Positions 1 to 8,057 of a stretch of DNA of 64,000 nt are shown piece by piece. Numbering within the stretch: position 1 is the stretch's first letter; each line of letters opens with the position of its first letter. The notes beneath the pieces are model-generated. The model searched no databases. It worked only from the letters and a program-made list of their open reading frames with translations, and was not told the origin of the DNA. Origin of the DNA: Planctomycetaceae bacterium. Lineage in GTDB: Bacteria > Planctomycetota > Planctomycetia > Planctomycetales > Planctomycetaceae. The stretch lies in contig JAHBXV010000009.1 of NCBI GenBank assembly GCA_019636285.1, positions 62,001 through 126,000 of the forward strand, in the 5' to 3' direction. The translations under genes were made by a program, and so were the position numbers.

Positions 1-227
1 CCGGCCTGGGTCGTGATCTCGTCGGCCCGTCGCTGGACGGCGCTAAAGTCGGTGACGTCGGTCAGCAGGGCCATGACATCACCGAATTCGCCCGGGGCGG
101 CGATGGGTTGGCGATCGAGAACGTAGACCCGCGCCCCTTCTTGGCGGAATTCGCGGGCAATGGCCCAGCCGATTCCGGAGCTTCCTCCGCTGACAACAAC
201 GACTTGGCCGCTCAGATCAAACTTCAT
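1..227 (-). CDS. SDR-family oxidoreductase, N-terminal part (runs off the left edge)
   Basis: About 75 residues of a protein whose 3' end lies outside the window. It starts at an ATG (225-227 on the minus strand) and reads MKFDLSGQVVVVSGGSSGIG, the Rossmann opening of classical short-chain dehydrogenases, where the Gly-rich SGGSSGIG stands in for TGxxxGxG and binds NAD(P). A VLDR segment follows at the end of the second beta strand. DVTD then matches the usual Asp that contacts the adenine ring. The substrate cannot be predicted, because the catalytic YxxxK lies beyond the edge. It is the next gene downstream of the TadE-like gene on the same strand, separated by about 215 bp that hold a long inverted repeat, so co-transcription is doubtful. 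Confidence 0.85.
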   Translation of the reverse strand, partial: MKFDLSGQVVVVSGGSSGIGWAIAREFRQEGARVYVLDRQPIAAPGEFGDVMALLTDVTDFSAVQRRADEITTQA

Positions 228-307
228 CGGACTGTGGCTCCTGACTTTGGGTCAGCCAACAGTCTGACGAGCGGTGCGATTTCGGCAACCGTCAGTGGTG
301 CGGGGAA

Positions 308-390
308 GTCGAGAGTCGAGGGTCTAGAGTCGAGTGAAAGAGACGGAAGGTTCCCGTGTCTTGCTCGACTCTCGTCTCTCGACTCTCGAC
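308..390. repeat. Inverted repeat of GTCGAGAGTCGAG units between two minus-strand genes
   Basis: GTCGAGAGTCGAG at 308-320 is perfectly complementary to CTCGACTCTCGAC at 378-390. A second nested match pairs AGAGTCGAG (326-334) with CTCGACTCT (364-372). The result is a long imperfect hairpin downstream of the TadE-like gene and upstream of the SDR gene. It could act as a transcript end or be a dispersed repeat unit. There is no convincing U-tract, so a simple intrinsic terminator is not claimed. Confidence 0.6.
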
Positions 391-443
391 TCAATCCACG
401 CGTCGGCGTGCACGAACTGAAAGAGGCGATGCAACAGTTGATG

Positions 444-887
444 CTACTCGTGGCGCATCGCGCTGCGGCCGATGAGGTTCTTCCCCTGGAGGAAGTCACC
501 TTCGACGAGCGCCACTTTGGAGAAAGGAATTCGCACCTCGACCGTGATGAGATCGCGCGCCTGGGCATTGGCGCACTGATTGCCAGGGTTCGTGTTACCG
601 GGAGCGGCCTGGATCGTGATGTTGGTCGTGATGTCGCCGCGAGCGACGCCGAGGCTGGCGACAAGGAAGTCTTCGACCGCCGTTTGAACCTGTGAATTGG
701 TGGAGCCGTCGAGAATCGCCATGCGCGCCCCCTCGCGGGCGGCGTTCGTCACCATGTTGGCCACCATGAGCGCGCGGCCGAATTCGATGATTCCCAGCAC
801 CAGGAGCAGGAAGACCGGCAGTACGAGGGCGGTTTCCACCATGGCGGCACCGCGACGACGCGAACCGGACGAGCGACGTGCGAGCAT
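444..887 (-). CDS. TadE/TadG-like pseudopilin family protein
   Basis: About 147 residues. A basic N-terminus with RRSSGSRRRGAAMVETALVL is followed by a single hydrophobic helix (VFLLLVLGIIEFGRALM, roughly residues 18-35) and then by AAREGAR. The pattern RGAAMVE-hydrophobic-EFGRA-AAREGAR is the TadE-like domain. In Tad/Flp pilus systems these minor pseudopilins are inserted in the inner membrane and cleaved by TadV. The rest is a small periplasmic domain. I chose the ATG at 887; an upstream in-frame start would add 15 residues with no family match. No other tad genes are in the window. Planctomycetes carry many scattered TadE proteins, so this one need not belong to a pilus. Confidence 0.8.
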   Translation of the reverse strand: MLARRSSGSRRRGAAMVETALVLPVFLLLVLGIIEFGRALMVANMVTNAAREGARMAILDGSTNSQVQTAVEDFLVASLGVARGDITTNITIQAAPGNTNPGNQCANAQARDLITVEVRIPFSKVALVEGDFLQGKNLIGRSAMRHE

Positions 888-1118
888 GGGAGACACCTGG
901 GCTAAGGGGGATCGAACGATCGGCAACACCACGCTGGCAACCTAGTTCGCCGGGCCGAACGGTCAAATCGCCGTGAGAAATTTCCCCGCGTTTGTTTCGG
1001 ATTGCGGGCTTTGGTACCGTCCGCAGGGGTTGGTTGAGATTTGGCAACGGTTCAGGACATTTCCCTGGGCCGACCGAACCGGGCAACGGGAGCCGTGTCC
1101 TGCAAGGCGAGAGCAGCA

Positions 1119-1460
1119 ATGGCGAACACCATCTTCAAGAAGATCATCGACGGCGAAATTCCCGCGAAGATCGTCTATTCGGACGATCAGTGCCTGGCCT
1201 TTCATGACGTCAAGCCCCAGGCGCCGACGCACGTGCTGGTCATTCCCCGCAAGGAAATTTCGTCGCTGGCGGAAGCCGAAACCGACGATGCGGCCCTCCT
1301 GGGCCACCTGTTCCTGGTCGCCAACCGGATCGCGGTCGACCTGGGGCTGAAGTCGGGCTACCGAGTGGTGGTAAATTGCGGCGTTGACGGCGGCCAGACG
1401 GTCGATCACCTGCATGTCCATCTTCTGGGGGGACGCGGCCTGGGTTGGCCTCCCGGTTAA
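1119..1460 (+). CDS. HIT (histidine triad) family nucleotide-binding protein
   Basis: 113 residues starting [20 protein letters not shown], the standard opening of the HINT/PKCI branch. The C-terminal signature HLHVHLLGG is the HxHxHxx triad that attacks phosphoramidates and nucleoside 5'-phosphate linkages. [16 protein letters not shown] is the typical middle. Length matches the family (110-115). The ATG at 1119 was chosen over in-frame upstream starts because homology begins there. Expected to be a cytosolic AMP-lysine-type phosphoramidase. It stands alone, with a divergent TadE-like gene to the left and the MATE gene about 110 bp to the right. Confidence 0.93.
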   Translation: MANTIFKKIIDGEIPAKIVYSDDQCLAFHDVKPQAPTHVLVIPRKEISSLAEAETDDAALLGHLFLVANRIAVDLGLKSGYRVVVNCGVDGGQTVDHLHVHLLGGRGLGWPPG

Positions 1461-1568
1461 TTGACCGATCACCGTCTTCCTTCCTCGATCAAAGACGACT
1501 CACGCTTGCCGACCTGCCTGCCTTGAATGATCCGTGGCGGCGATTCCGCTGAAAGTAGCTCCGCAATC

Positions 1569-2951
1569 ATGTCGCGCGTCGAGTATCGGCCTTCGCTCGT
1601 CGACGCCGCGATGACTCACCCGGGCCGGACGCTGTTTCGCCTGGGACTGCCGATCCTCGCGCAGAACCTGCTCGAGTTCTGCGTCGGTTTCTATGACGTC
1701 TATCTCTCTGGCCAGATCGACGAGCGGGCCACTTCTGCGGTGGGCCTGGCCGCGTATATCGACTGGCTGGCCGCCCTGATCTTCAACCTCCTCGCCAGCG
1801 GCACGACGGCAATCGTCGCGCGAGAATGGGGGGCCGGGAACTTCGAATCAGCCACCAAGGTCGCGCATCGATCGCTGGCGCTTTCGCTGGGGCTCGGCTG
1901 GGTCGTTTTCGCATTTCTGCAAATCATCGCCCCGATTTCGCCATGGTTGTTGCGCATGGATGCAGAGACGACGGCGATCTCGGTCACTTATCAGCGGGTC
2001 GATGCCTTCGGCCAGGCTTTTACGTGCTGGACATTCATCGCGGCGGCGGCCCTGCGCGGAACCGGCGACATGCGGACGCCGCTCTTCGTGCTGGGGCTGA
2101 CGAACGTCGTCAACGTGCTGGCCTCGCCAGCCTTCGTGTATGGCTGGGGCCCCTTGCCAGTCTCGGGCGTGAATGGCGTGGTTTACGGGACCGTGGTCGC
2201 GCGCGTGACGGGAGCCATCCTGATGGCTGTCGCGCTACGATCGGGGCTTTCGTCGTTCCGTCTGCAATTTCGCGAAGTGCGGTGGCACGCCGAGACAACA
2301 CGGCGAGTGCTGCGGATTGGTTTGCCAGCCGCGCTGGATGGGATGTTGCAGTTCGTCGGCCACTTCATTTTTCTCATGATCGTGGGGCAAGTCGCCTTCG
2401 GGGCTTCGGACGCGATTGTATTCGCCGCGCACTTCGTCGGCGTGCGGATGGAGGCGATTTCATATCTGCCCTCCGAAGCCTGGGCGAGTGCCGCGGCGAG
2501 TCTTGTCGGTCAGTCGCTCGGCGCGCAGCGACCGGAACAAGCCGAGCGCATTGGCTGGATCGCCGCCAGACAGGCAGCAGTCTACGCCGGCTTGATTGGC
2601 GTCGGGTTCTTCTTTCTGGCCGTGCCGATCTACGGCCTGATGCATGAAAACCCGGAGGTGGGCGTGGTCGGCGTTCCCGCCATGCAGTTGATGGCCTTCT
2701 ATCAGATTCCGACGTCGCTGGCGATTGTCTTGCGCTATTGCCTGCGCGGCGCGGGAGACACACGCTTTCCCGTTCTGTGCACCACCATTGGCACGCTCGT
2801 CGTGCGGACATCGCTGGGTTATCTGTTCGGCGTCGTGCTGCAAGGCGGGCTGGTCGGCGTCTGGATTGGCATGGGGGCGGACAACACGCTACGAGCCCTG
2901 CTCCTCGCGTGGCGATTTCGTTCCGGAGCGTGGAAGCGGACGGTCGTGTAA
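1569..2951 (+). CDS. MATE-family multidrug/Na+ (H+) antiporter-like membrane protein
   Basis: About 460 residues from the ATG at 1569 (an in-frame ATG at 1527 would add 14). Two homologous halves of six hydrophobic helices each are visible. The first begins TLFRLGLPILAQNLLEFCVG and the second begins TRRVLRIGLPAALDGMLQFV, the duplicated beginning of the MatE domain. AALRGTGDMRTPLFV and CLRGAGDTRFPVL are the repeated RG.GDT-P motifs of this family. Members export cationic compounds or metabolites in exchange for Na+ or H+; the substrate cannot be read from sequence. It is followed by a 23-bp inverted repeat and a bidirectional terminator, so it is probably monocistronic. Confidence 0.92.
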   Translation: MSRVEYRPSLVDAAMTHPGRTLFRLGLPILAQNLLEFCVGFYDVYLSGQIDERATSAVGLAAYIDWLAALIFNLLASGTTAIVAREWGAGNFESATKVAHRSLALSLGLGWVVFAFLQIIAPISPWLLRMDAETTAISVTYQRVDAFGQAFTCWTFIAAAALRGTGDMRTPLFVLGLTNVVNVLASPAFVYGWGPLPVSGVNGVVYGTVVARVTGAILMAVALRSGLSSFRLQFREVRWHAETTRRVLRIGLPAALDGMLQFVGHFIFLMIVGQVAFGASDAIVFAAHFVGVRMEAISYLPSEAWASAAASLVGQSLGAQRPEQAERIGWIAARQAAVYAGLIGVGFFFLAVPIYGLMHENPEVGVVGVPAMQLMAFYQIPTSLAIVLRYCLRGAGDTRFPVLCTTIGTLVVRTSLGYLFGVVLQGGLVGVWIGMGADNTLRALLLAWRFRSGAWKRTVV

Positions 2952-2964
2952 AGTGACCGAACTT

Positions 2965-3024
2965 GTAACCCGAAGCGTCAGCGAGGGAGAGAGTAGAACC
3001 GCCCTCGCTGACGCTTCGGGTTAC
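2965..3024. repeat. Perfect 23-bp inverted repeat (GTAACCCGAAGCGTC...)
   Basis: The left arm at 2965-2987 begins GTAACCCGAAGCGTCAGC and ends GAGGG. It is the exact reverse complement of 3002-3024, with a 14-nt spacer. It lies in the MATE/DUF1080 intergenic region, just before a separate terminator-like hairpin. The arms are too long and too GC-rich for an operator and there is no T-run, so it looks like a dispersed palindromic element rather than a terminator. Confidence 0.75.
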
Positions 3025-3058
3025 TACTGGTCGTTGGACCTGGGGAACTACACCAATG

Positions 3059-3103
3059 AAAAAGAGGCGTTCGAGACCAGTCAGTCCCGAACGCCCCTTT
3101 TGT
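3059..3103. terminator. Bidirectional rho-independent terminator between convergent genes
   Basis: GGCGTTCG at 3066-3073 pairs with CGAACGCC at 3088-3095 (8 bp, 14-nt loop). CCCCTTTTG follows on the plus strand. On the minus strand the stem is followed by CTCTTTTTC. It sits between the stop codons of the MATE gene (plus) and the DUF1080 gene (minus) and can serve both. Confidence 0.75.
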
Positions 3104-3133
3104 TTGATGAGATTATCAACGATTTCAAACAGC

Positions 3134-4093
3134 CTACTTCGCGACGACCCAGATGTTCCGGAAGCGGACGGGATCGCTGTGGTCCTGTAGGAACAGGGCG
3201 CCCGGGAGCCCGCTGTTCTGGCCGCCGCCGGGCGTCAAATTCAGGTCGAGACCATCATGAATCACCACGCCGTTGTGGCGAATCGTGGTCTTGGCCGGGA
3301 CGGTGATTTTTCCCTCGTCGTCAACCTGAGCCGTGGTGAATTCGACATCATAGGTCTGCCACGAGAGGGGCGGCAGGCACATGTTGACGAGCGGCTTGGC
3401 GTTCTTGTAGATGCCGCCGCATTCGTTGTCCGCCCCTTCCAGACCAAACGAATCGAGAACCTGGCATTCATACTGATCCTGCAGGTACATGCCGCTGTTG
3501 CCACGGGCTTGGCCGCGCGCGTTCGGCATGAAGGGGGTGCGGAATTCGAGATGCAACTGGAAGTTGCCAAACTTTTCCTTCGTCCGCGTTCCCACCATCA
3601 GCAGCGAATGATCATCCATGCGACCGTTTTGCCAATGGTCGGTATGGGAGCCATCGAAGAGCACGATCGCCCCTTCGGGAGGCTTCGCGCCCAGTGTTGG
3701 GGAAGTGCGCTCGACTTTCTGCAACTCGCCCCTTGTTTCGCCATTTTCAATGACGACTTTGCCCTCGGAGATCGTCGCCGAGCCATCGTCGCCGGTGAGT
3801 CGAACGACGCCGTCCTTCAGTTCGCCCGTCCCCTTGTACTTCAATTCCTGGGTCCAGCCGGCGCCGGGAAGCCCGCCCGGATAGACGACCGCGTCGAACT
3901 TGCCTTCGCCGAGCGCAATCACCTGCATGCCATAGTTGTTGTCGCCCAGTTTGCCGACGTACTCGCCTTGAATGGCGAAATCGGGACCGGCCGACGCGGC
4001 GTCGAGAAACGACTCTTTCGTCTTGTTCGGCTCGGCGGCGATGGCAGTGACACCCGCCAGAAGAACAAGAGATGTGACGGTACGATGAAGCAT
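3134..4093 (-). CDS. Exported DUF1080 (3-keto-disaccharide hydrolase-like) protein
   Basis: 319 residues from the ATG at 4093, which has a strong Shine-Dalgarno (CTGGAGGAG). A Sec signal peptide (MLHRTVTSLVLLAGVTAIAA) leads into a first domain of about 110 residues rich in beta strands. The C-terminal half begins near PPEGAIVLFDGSHTDHWQNG, the characteristic start of DUF1080 (GxxLFDGxxxxxW). Further family marks are LEFRTPFMPNARGQARGNSGMYLQ (split here only by description), ECQVLDSFG and the closing PVRFRNIWV. DUF1080 is a concanavalin-like glucanase fold greatly expanded in planctomycetes and Bacteroidetes, thought to act on sugars outside the cytoplasm. Substrate unknown. Monocistronic; downstream terminator at 3059-3103. 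Confidence 0.9.
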   Translation of the reverse strand: MLHRTVTSLVLLAGVTAIAAEPNKTKESFLDAASAGPDFAIQGEYVGKLGDNNYGMQVIALGEGKFDAVVYPGGLPGAGWTQELKYKGTGELKDGVVRLTGDDGSATISEGKVVIENGETRGELQKVERTSPTLGAKPPEGAIVLFDGSHTDHWQNGRMDDHSLLMVGTRTKEKFGNFQLHLEFRTPFMPNARGQARGNSGMYLQDQYECQVLDSFGLEGADNECGGIYKNAKPLVNMCLPPLSWQTYDVEFTTAQVDDEGKITVPAKTTIRHNGVVIHDGLDLNLTPGGGQNSGLPGALFLQDHSDPVRFRNIWVVAK

Positions 4094-4292
4094 TCGCGAA
4101 ACTCCTCCAGGTAGCCGATCTCGACGACAGTAAAGAATGGGATCATCCGCCATCGACGAGCGCGCGATTGGCAGGCGAACAGTTCGGGACGGTATTTTCC
4201 AGAACAGAATGCGAGGCTAACATGCCGGTCTTGGGACTGGCAATCGTTTCGCCCTACGAGCGTGATGCCGATCCAACCACTGGAATCCGTGC

Positions 4293-4823
4293 ATGAAGAA
4301 GAAGTCGACTTCCGAACGAAAGGTGCTGGCCCGAGGCAAGTACCTCGCGCTCCTCAAGGAAGGGAAGTGGGAGTATGCCCAGCGCACTCGCAACATCGGA
4401 GCGGCGGCCATCATCGCCGTGACGGAAGACCGGGAACTGGTGCTCACGCGACAATTCCGGGTCGCGGTCCGCCGTGATGTGATTGACCTGCCAGCCGGGC
4501 TGGTGGGCGACTCGGCGGACAGCATCGGCGAAGAGGCGATCGAATCGGCACGGCGCGAACTGCTCGAGGAGACTGGCTACGACGCGTCCGATCTGACGCT
4601 CGCTGGCACCTGCACGACGTCGCCGGGACTGAGTTCCGAAGTCGTTTCCCTCTTTCTGACGCGAACCGCGCGCCGGGTTCACGACGGCGGGGGCGTCGAG
4701 GGGGAAGCCATTCAGGTTGAAGTCGTCCCGCTGCGAAAACTTCGGCGTTGGCTGACAGCCCGCGAACACGAGGGTTGCTTGATCGACATCAAGGTTTACG
4801 CGGCTTTGGGACTATTGAAGTAG
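4293..4823 (+). CDS. NUDIX hydrolase, ADP-ribose pyrophosphatase-like
   Basis: 176 residues. The Nudix core ARRELLEETGYD supplies the REUxEExGU glutamates that bind Mg2+; the upstream glycine of the box is displaced by two residues relative to the consensus. The leading lobe ending QFRVAVRRDVIDLPAG is the ADP-ribose pyrophosphatase (NudF/NUDT5) pattern RQFR...ELPAG. The Thr-Ser-Pro-Gly-Leu segment after the box (CTTSPGLSSEVV) is the ADPRase specificity loop. Predicted to hydrolyse ADP-ribose or related sugar nucleotides to AMP and a sugar phosphate in the cytosol. It stands divergent from the DUF1080 gene; transcription appears independent. Confidence 0.88.
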   Translation: MKKKSTSERKVLARGKYLALLKEGKWEYAQRTRNIGAAAIIAVTEDRELVLTRQFRVAVRRDVIDLPAGLVGDSADSIGEEAIESARRELLEETGYDASDLTLAGTCTTSPGLSSEVVSLFLTRTARRVHDGGGVEGEAIQVEVVPLRKLRRWLTAREHEGCLIDIKVYAALGLLK

Positions 4824-5021
4824 TTTCCGCGCGGACACAAAACTTGCCGCAAGTCATTCTTAGGCAAATATTTGCATTTCCGCCTATACAGCCCGGCCTG
4901 TCTGGGTTCGCGTCGGCGAGACTGGTGCTAGGCAGCCGTCGCCGGGTGTGCTAAAACCCGCGTTAGCGGCAACCTGGATGCCGCCGATTCGGGTGGGGCA
5001 AAGAGGCACGGAAGCACTCCC

Positions 5022-6251
5022 ATGAATGGTGGATGGTTTCGTTCAGCGATTTTCTTCGCGGTTGTCTTCGGAATCGGCCTGTCCCTCGGGTTCGCCTGGA
5101 AAAGCGGCTGGATCCCGATCGAACTCTCGCTGCCGAAGACGGGCTCGCTTCCGTCGGACTCTGGCACAGCCGTTTCCGAGTCGGGCGGCCAGTCTTCCCC
5201 GCACGAGTCTGCCCCCGAGTGGGCGATTCAGCAGACGGTGCTGGAGGAAGGCGAGTCAACGGAGCCGGTGGAACTGGGATCGCAGAGCGAGCCGCCGGTT
5301 CTGGAAGGAAATTCCAATCGCCTGCCGCCTCGGAAATTGACCGCCGAACAACAGGAACTGGCGCGACCGCTCGTGTCTGTGTCGCCAGTCGCGAAGGATT
5401 TGGAGGTGCTGACCGCTGATCGCGATCCCGCGGAAGCCGCGGAAGCCGAAGGCACCAGCGGCGGAAAAATTGTCGCCGCGAATGCCACATCGGTTGCCGA
5501 GGCGACCGCTCCACGTCGACCAGTTGTGTCCAGTTCGCAGCCAGAACCTGACGGCACGCCCACGGAGATCGCAACCTCGCTTGCGGAAGCAGATCGTTTG
5601 CTGGCCGATAGCGACTACCTGGGGGCTCATCGCATTCTGTCAAAGTTGTACTGGAACCACCCAACCGATCGGGACCGGTTCTTCGACAAGCTGGAAGAAA
5701 CCGCGCAGGTCATTTTCCTTTCGTCGCAGCCGCACTTTCTGGAACCGTACGTCGTCGATGCCTCGGATCGACTGGAGCCAATTGCCCGAAAGTATCAACT
5801 CTCCTGGCAATACCTCGCGAAGCTGAATCGCGTCTCGGCGAATCGCATCCGCGAAGGCCAACGGCTGAAAGTGATCCAAGGACCGTTCGCGGCCGTCGTC
5901 GATCGCCAGGACTACTCGCTCACGATTCACCTGAAGGGATATTTCGTGAAGCGTTACCCGGTTGGCATTGGCCGGGACAACGCGACTCCGACGGGGAAGT
6001 TCTCGGTCCTCAATAAAGTCGAAAACCCGCAGTATACCGATCCCGACGGGCGGGTGATCGCCGGCGATGATCCGGCGAACCCTCTTGGCGAACGCTGGAT
6101 CGACCTGGGCGAAAGCTATGGCATTCACGGGACCATCGAACCGGAATCGATCGGCCGGGCCGCATCGCGCGGCTGCATTCGCCTCGGTCAGCAGGATGTG
6201 ATTGAAGTCTACGACTTCCTTGTGAACGGTTCCGAGGTCGTGATTCGCTGA
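5022..6251 (+). CDS. LysM-containing L,D-transpeptidase (YkuD domain)
   Basis: 409 residues. An N-terminal membrane anchor or signal (AIFFAVVFGIGLSLGFAW, about residues 9-26) leads into roughly 170 residues of low-complexity Ser/Glu/Pro/Ala-rich linker, then a short helical segment resembling a TPR. PYVVDASDRLEPIARKYQL begins a LysM peptidoglycan-binding module (about residues 243-287). The C-terminal YkuD domain ends with HGTIEPESIGRAASRGCIRL, which carries the His and the catalytic Cys (HGT...S.GCIR). It should make 3-3 crosslinks or attach proteins to peptidoglycan in the periplasm. With dapF and uppS in the same window it supports a real murein wall in this organism. Confidence 0.9.
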   Translation: MNGGWFRSAIFFAVVFGIGLSLGFAWKSGWIPIELSLPKTGSLPSDSGTAVSESGGQSSPHESAPEWAIQQTVLEEGESTEPVELGSQSEPPVLEGNSNRLPPRKLTAEQQELARPLVSVSPVAKDLEVLTADRDPAEAAEAEGTSGGKIVAANATSVAEATAPRRPVVSSSQPEPDGTPTEIATSLAEADRLLADSDYLGAHRILSKLYWNHPTDRDRFFDKLEETAQVIFLSSQPHFLEPYVVDASDRLEPIARKYQLSWQYLAKLNRVSANRIREGQRLKVIQGPFAAVVDRQDYSLTIHLKGYFVKRYPVGIGRDNATPTGKFSVLNKVENPQYTDPDGRVIAGDDPANPLGERWIDLGESYGIHGTIEPESIGRAASRGCIRLGQQDVIEVYDFLVNGSEVVIR

Positions 6252-6276
6252 AGCGCTCGGTCGGATCGCCGCTCGG

Positions 6277-6795
6277 TTACGGAAGAACGAGTCCATAGCG
6301 TGTGCAATGGATGACGATCGCCGGCTTCTGGTCCGGTCCCAGAATCATCAGCCTTGCGGGCCCACCTTCGGAGATGTTGTTCCGCGTGGCGACTTGAAAC
6401 GGGGTCTTCAGACTCGGCCCCTCAAGTCGATAGAGCTGCCATTCGTCGGAGCCGCCCTTCACCATCTGAATGGTGCACGGGATTTCCCGCCGTAGCGAAT
6501 CCAGGGAACTCGCCCGCACATGCGGTGTCTGCAGCCCGCCGATCAGCTTGCCGAACTCGTCGAACTCGGGACGATTGCTGTCGAGAATTAGATTTCCCCG
6601 TTTCAGCGAAGCGTCAATGACTAAGCGAACCTGATGGACGGGGCGCGGCGATTCCTCCACCACGACCGGCGGCGTCAGTGCATCCGACTGGAGTTCAATG
6701 AACGGGACCAAGGTTTGGCCGTTCTCCGACTGAGCCGTACTGAGTCGTACCCCAATCGCCAGGACGATTGCGAAAGTGGCTGCTAACCAGCGCAT
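6277..6795 (-). CDS. Exported protein of unknown function
   Basis: 172 residues with a clean Sec signal (MRWLAATFAIVLAIGVRLSTAQ) and a good GAGGAG ribosome site eight bases before the ATG. The mature part has a basic, strand-rich centre and ends in IVIHCTRYGLVLP. I recognise no domain. Two cysteines are present, near residues 107 and 165. It converges on the L,D-transpeptidase gene (25 bp between stops) and follows the SPFH-GYF gene on the same strand by about 125 bp, so it may share that gene's transcript. Real by codon pattern, signal peptide and ribosome site. Confidence 0.7.
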   Translation of the reverse strand: MRWLAATFAIVLAIGVRLSTAQSENGQTLVPFIELQSDALTPPVVVEESPRPVHQVRLVIDASLKRGNLILDSNRPEFDEFGKLIGGLQTPHVRASSLDSLRREIPCTIQMVKGGSDEWQLYRLEGPSLKTPFQVATRNNISEGGPARLMILGPDQKPAIVIHCTRYGLVLP

Positions 6796-6920
6796 CGGGA
6801 CGACTCCTCGTCGCGAGACAGGCCGTTGAGAGATCGTAAATCCTCGAATGCGAGGCTCGAACCGCGGGAGCGCGGGATATTCTCAACGAAGCCCCGCCTC
6901 CGCTCGGCTCGCACGTCATG

Positions 6921-8057
6921 TCAATTCGCTGACGGAGCAGTTGGCGGGACCGGAGGGGGAGGAGGCGGGGGCGAGGCGTTAAACGCTCCCTGCCACTGGG
7001 GGATCTGCCCCGCCGGTGTCCAGGCCGACAGCGAGGGAGTCCAAAGCATCGTCTCGCGGGTAATTTCGCCGGACGCAATTCCCTGTTGAATCTGCTCGGG
7101 CGCGAACGGACCACCGGATTGACCGTTCATAGCAACATGCCAAGGTACGGCCCCCGGCAACGGCGGAGGAGCCCCAGTCGCTCCGCCGGGAAAGCCAAAC
7201 CCCGGCTGATTGAGCATGCGTCCGGCCATGGCGAAACCCATCCCGAGCCCCAGGCCCTCGGCCGCGCCGCCCCCCGCCGGGTTGTTCGCCCCCTCGCGGA
7301 TGGCCTGACCGAACTGGAACTGCTGGAACTTGTTCATGTCGCCAATGACACCCATGCTGCTGCGGGTATCGATGGCCTTTTCGACTTCCTCGGGCAACGA
7401 AATGTTGACGATGAAGAGAGCGGGAATCTCCAGACCGTATTCGTCGTCGATCCGTTCCTGCACGACCTTGCGTAAGTCTTCGGACAGCTCGCGATAGTGG
7501 GCGGCCAGGTCGATCGCGGAAATCTTGCGCTCGCCGATCATGTCGGCAAACGCCGACGTGATGATCGACCGCATCAGTTCGCCGATTTCCTCGACGTCGA
7601 CTTCGCTGTCGGTCCCTACTAGTTCCTTGAGCAGCGCGCGAGGATCCTGGGCCTTGATCGCATACGTCCCGAACGCCCGCAGGCGAATCGGTCCGAAGTC
7701 GGCATCGCGAAGCATGATGGGGTTGGGAGTTCCCCATTTGAGATCGGTGATCTGACGGGTGCTGACGAAGTAGACTTCCGAACGGAAGGGGCTGTTGAAG
7801 CCGTACTTCCACCCAGCCAGCGTGCTGAGAATCGGAAGATTCTGGGTATTGAGGGTGTGCGTCCCCGGTTCAAACACGTCGGCGAGCTGCCCGCGATGCA
7901 CGAACACGGCCAGTTGTCCCGGCCGGACAATCAGTTGCGCCCCCTGCTTGATTTCGTTCTGATACCGGGGAAACCGCCACGCCAGTGTCGTCCGGGAATC
8001 ATCGACCCATTCGATGATGTCGATCAATTCCGCGCGGAGTTTATCGAATAAACCCAT
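6921..8057 (-). CDS. SPFH-domain protein with C-terminal GYF-type domain
   Basis: 378 residues from the ATG at 8057 (MGLFDKLRAELIDIIEWVDD), preceded by GAGGAG. The first ~260 residues follow the YdjI/virion-core-like SPFH pattern: QLIVRPGQLAVFVHRGQLADVF, then a strand-rich core, DLRKVVQERIDDEYGLEI and IVNISLPEEVEKAIDTRSSMG. A Gly/Ala/Pro-rich, probably disordered segment follows (about 275-320). Then comes PWHVAMNGQSGGPFAPEQIQ with MLWTPSLSAWTPAGQIP, a GYF_2-type domain (W...GPF...G.I....W..G...W.PA). It ends in a polyproline tail. Such proteins organise membrane-associated assemblies; GYF domains bind proline-rich peptides. The partner is unknown. Confidence 0.85.
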   Translation of the reverse strand: MGLFDKLRAELIDIIEWVDDSRTTLAWRFPRYQNEIKQGAQLIVRPGQLAVFVHRGQLADVFEPGTHTLNTQNLPILSTLAGWKYGFNSPFRSEVYFVSTRQITDLKWGTPNPIMLRDADFGPIRLRAFGTYAIKAQDPRALLKELVGTDSEVDVEEIGELMRSIITSAFADMIGERKISAIDLAAHYRELSEDLRKVVQERIDDEYGLEIPALFIVNISLPEEVEKAIDTRSSMGVIGDMNKFQQFQFGQAIREGANNPAGGGAAEGLGLGMGFAMAGRMLNQPGFGFPGGATGAPPPLPGAVPWHVAMNGQSGGPFAPEQIQQGIASGEITRETMLWTPSLSAWTPAGQIPQWQGAFNASPPPPPPPVPPTAPSAN

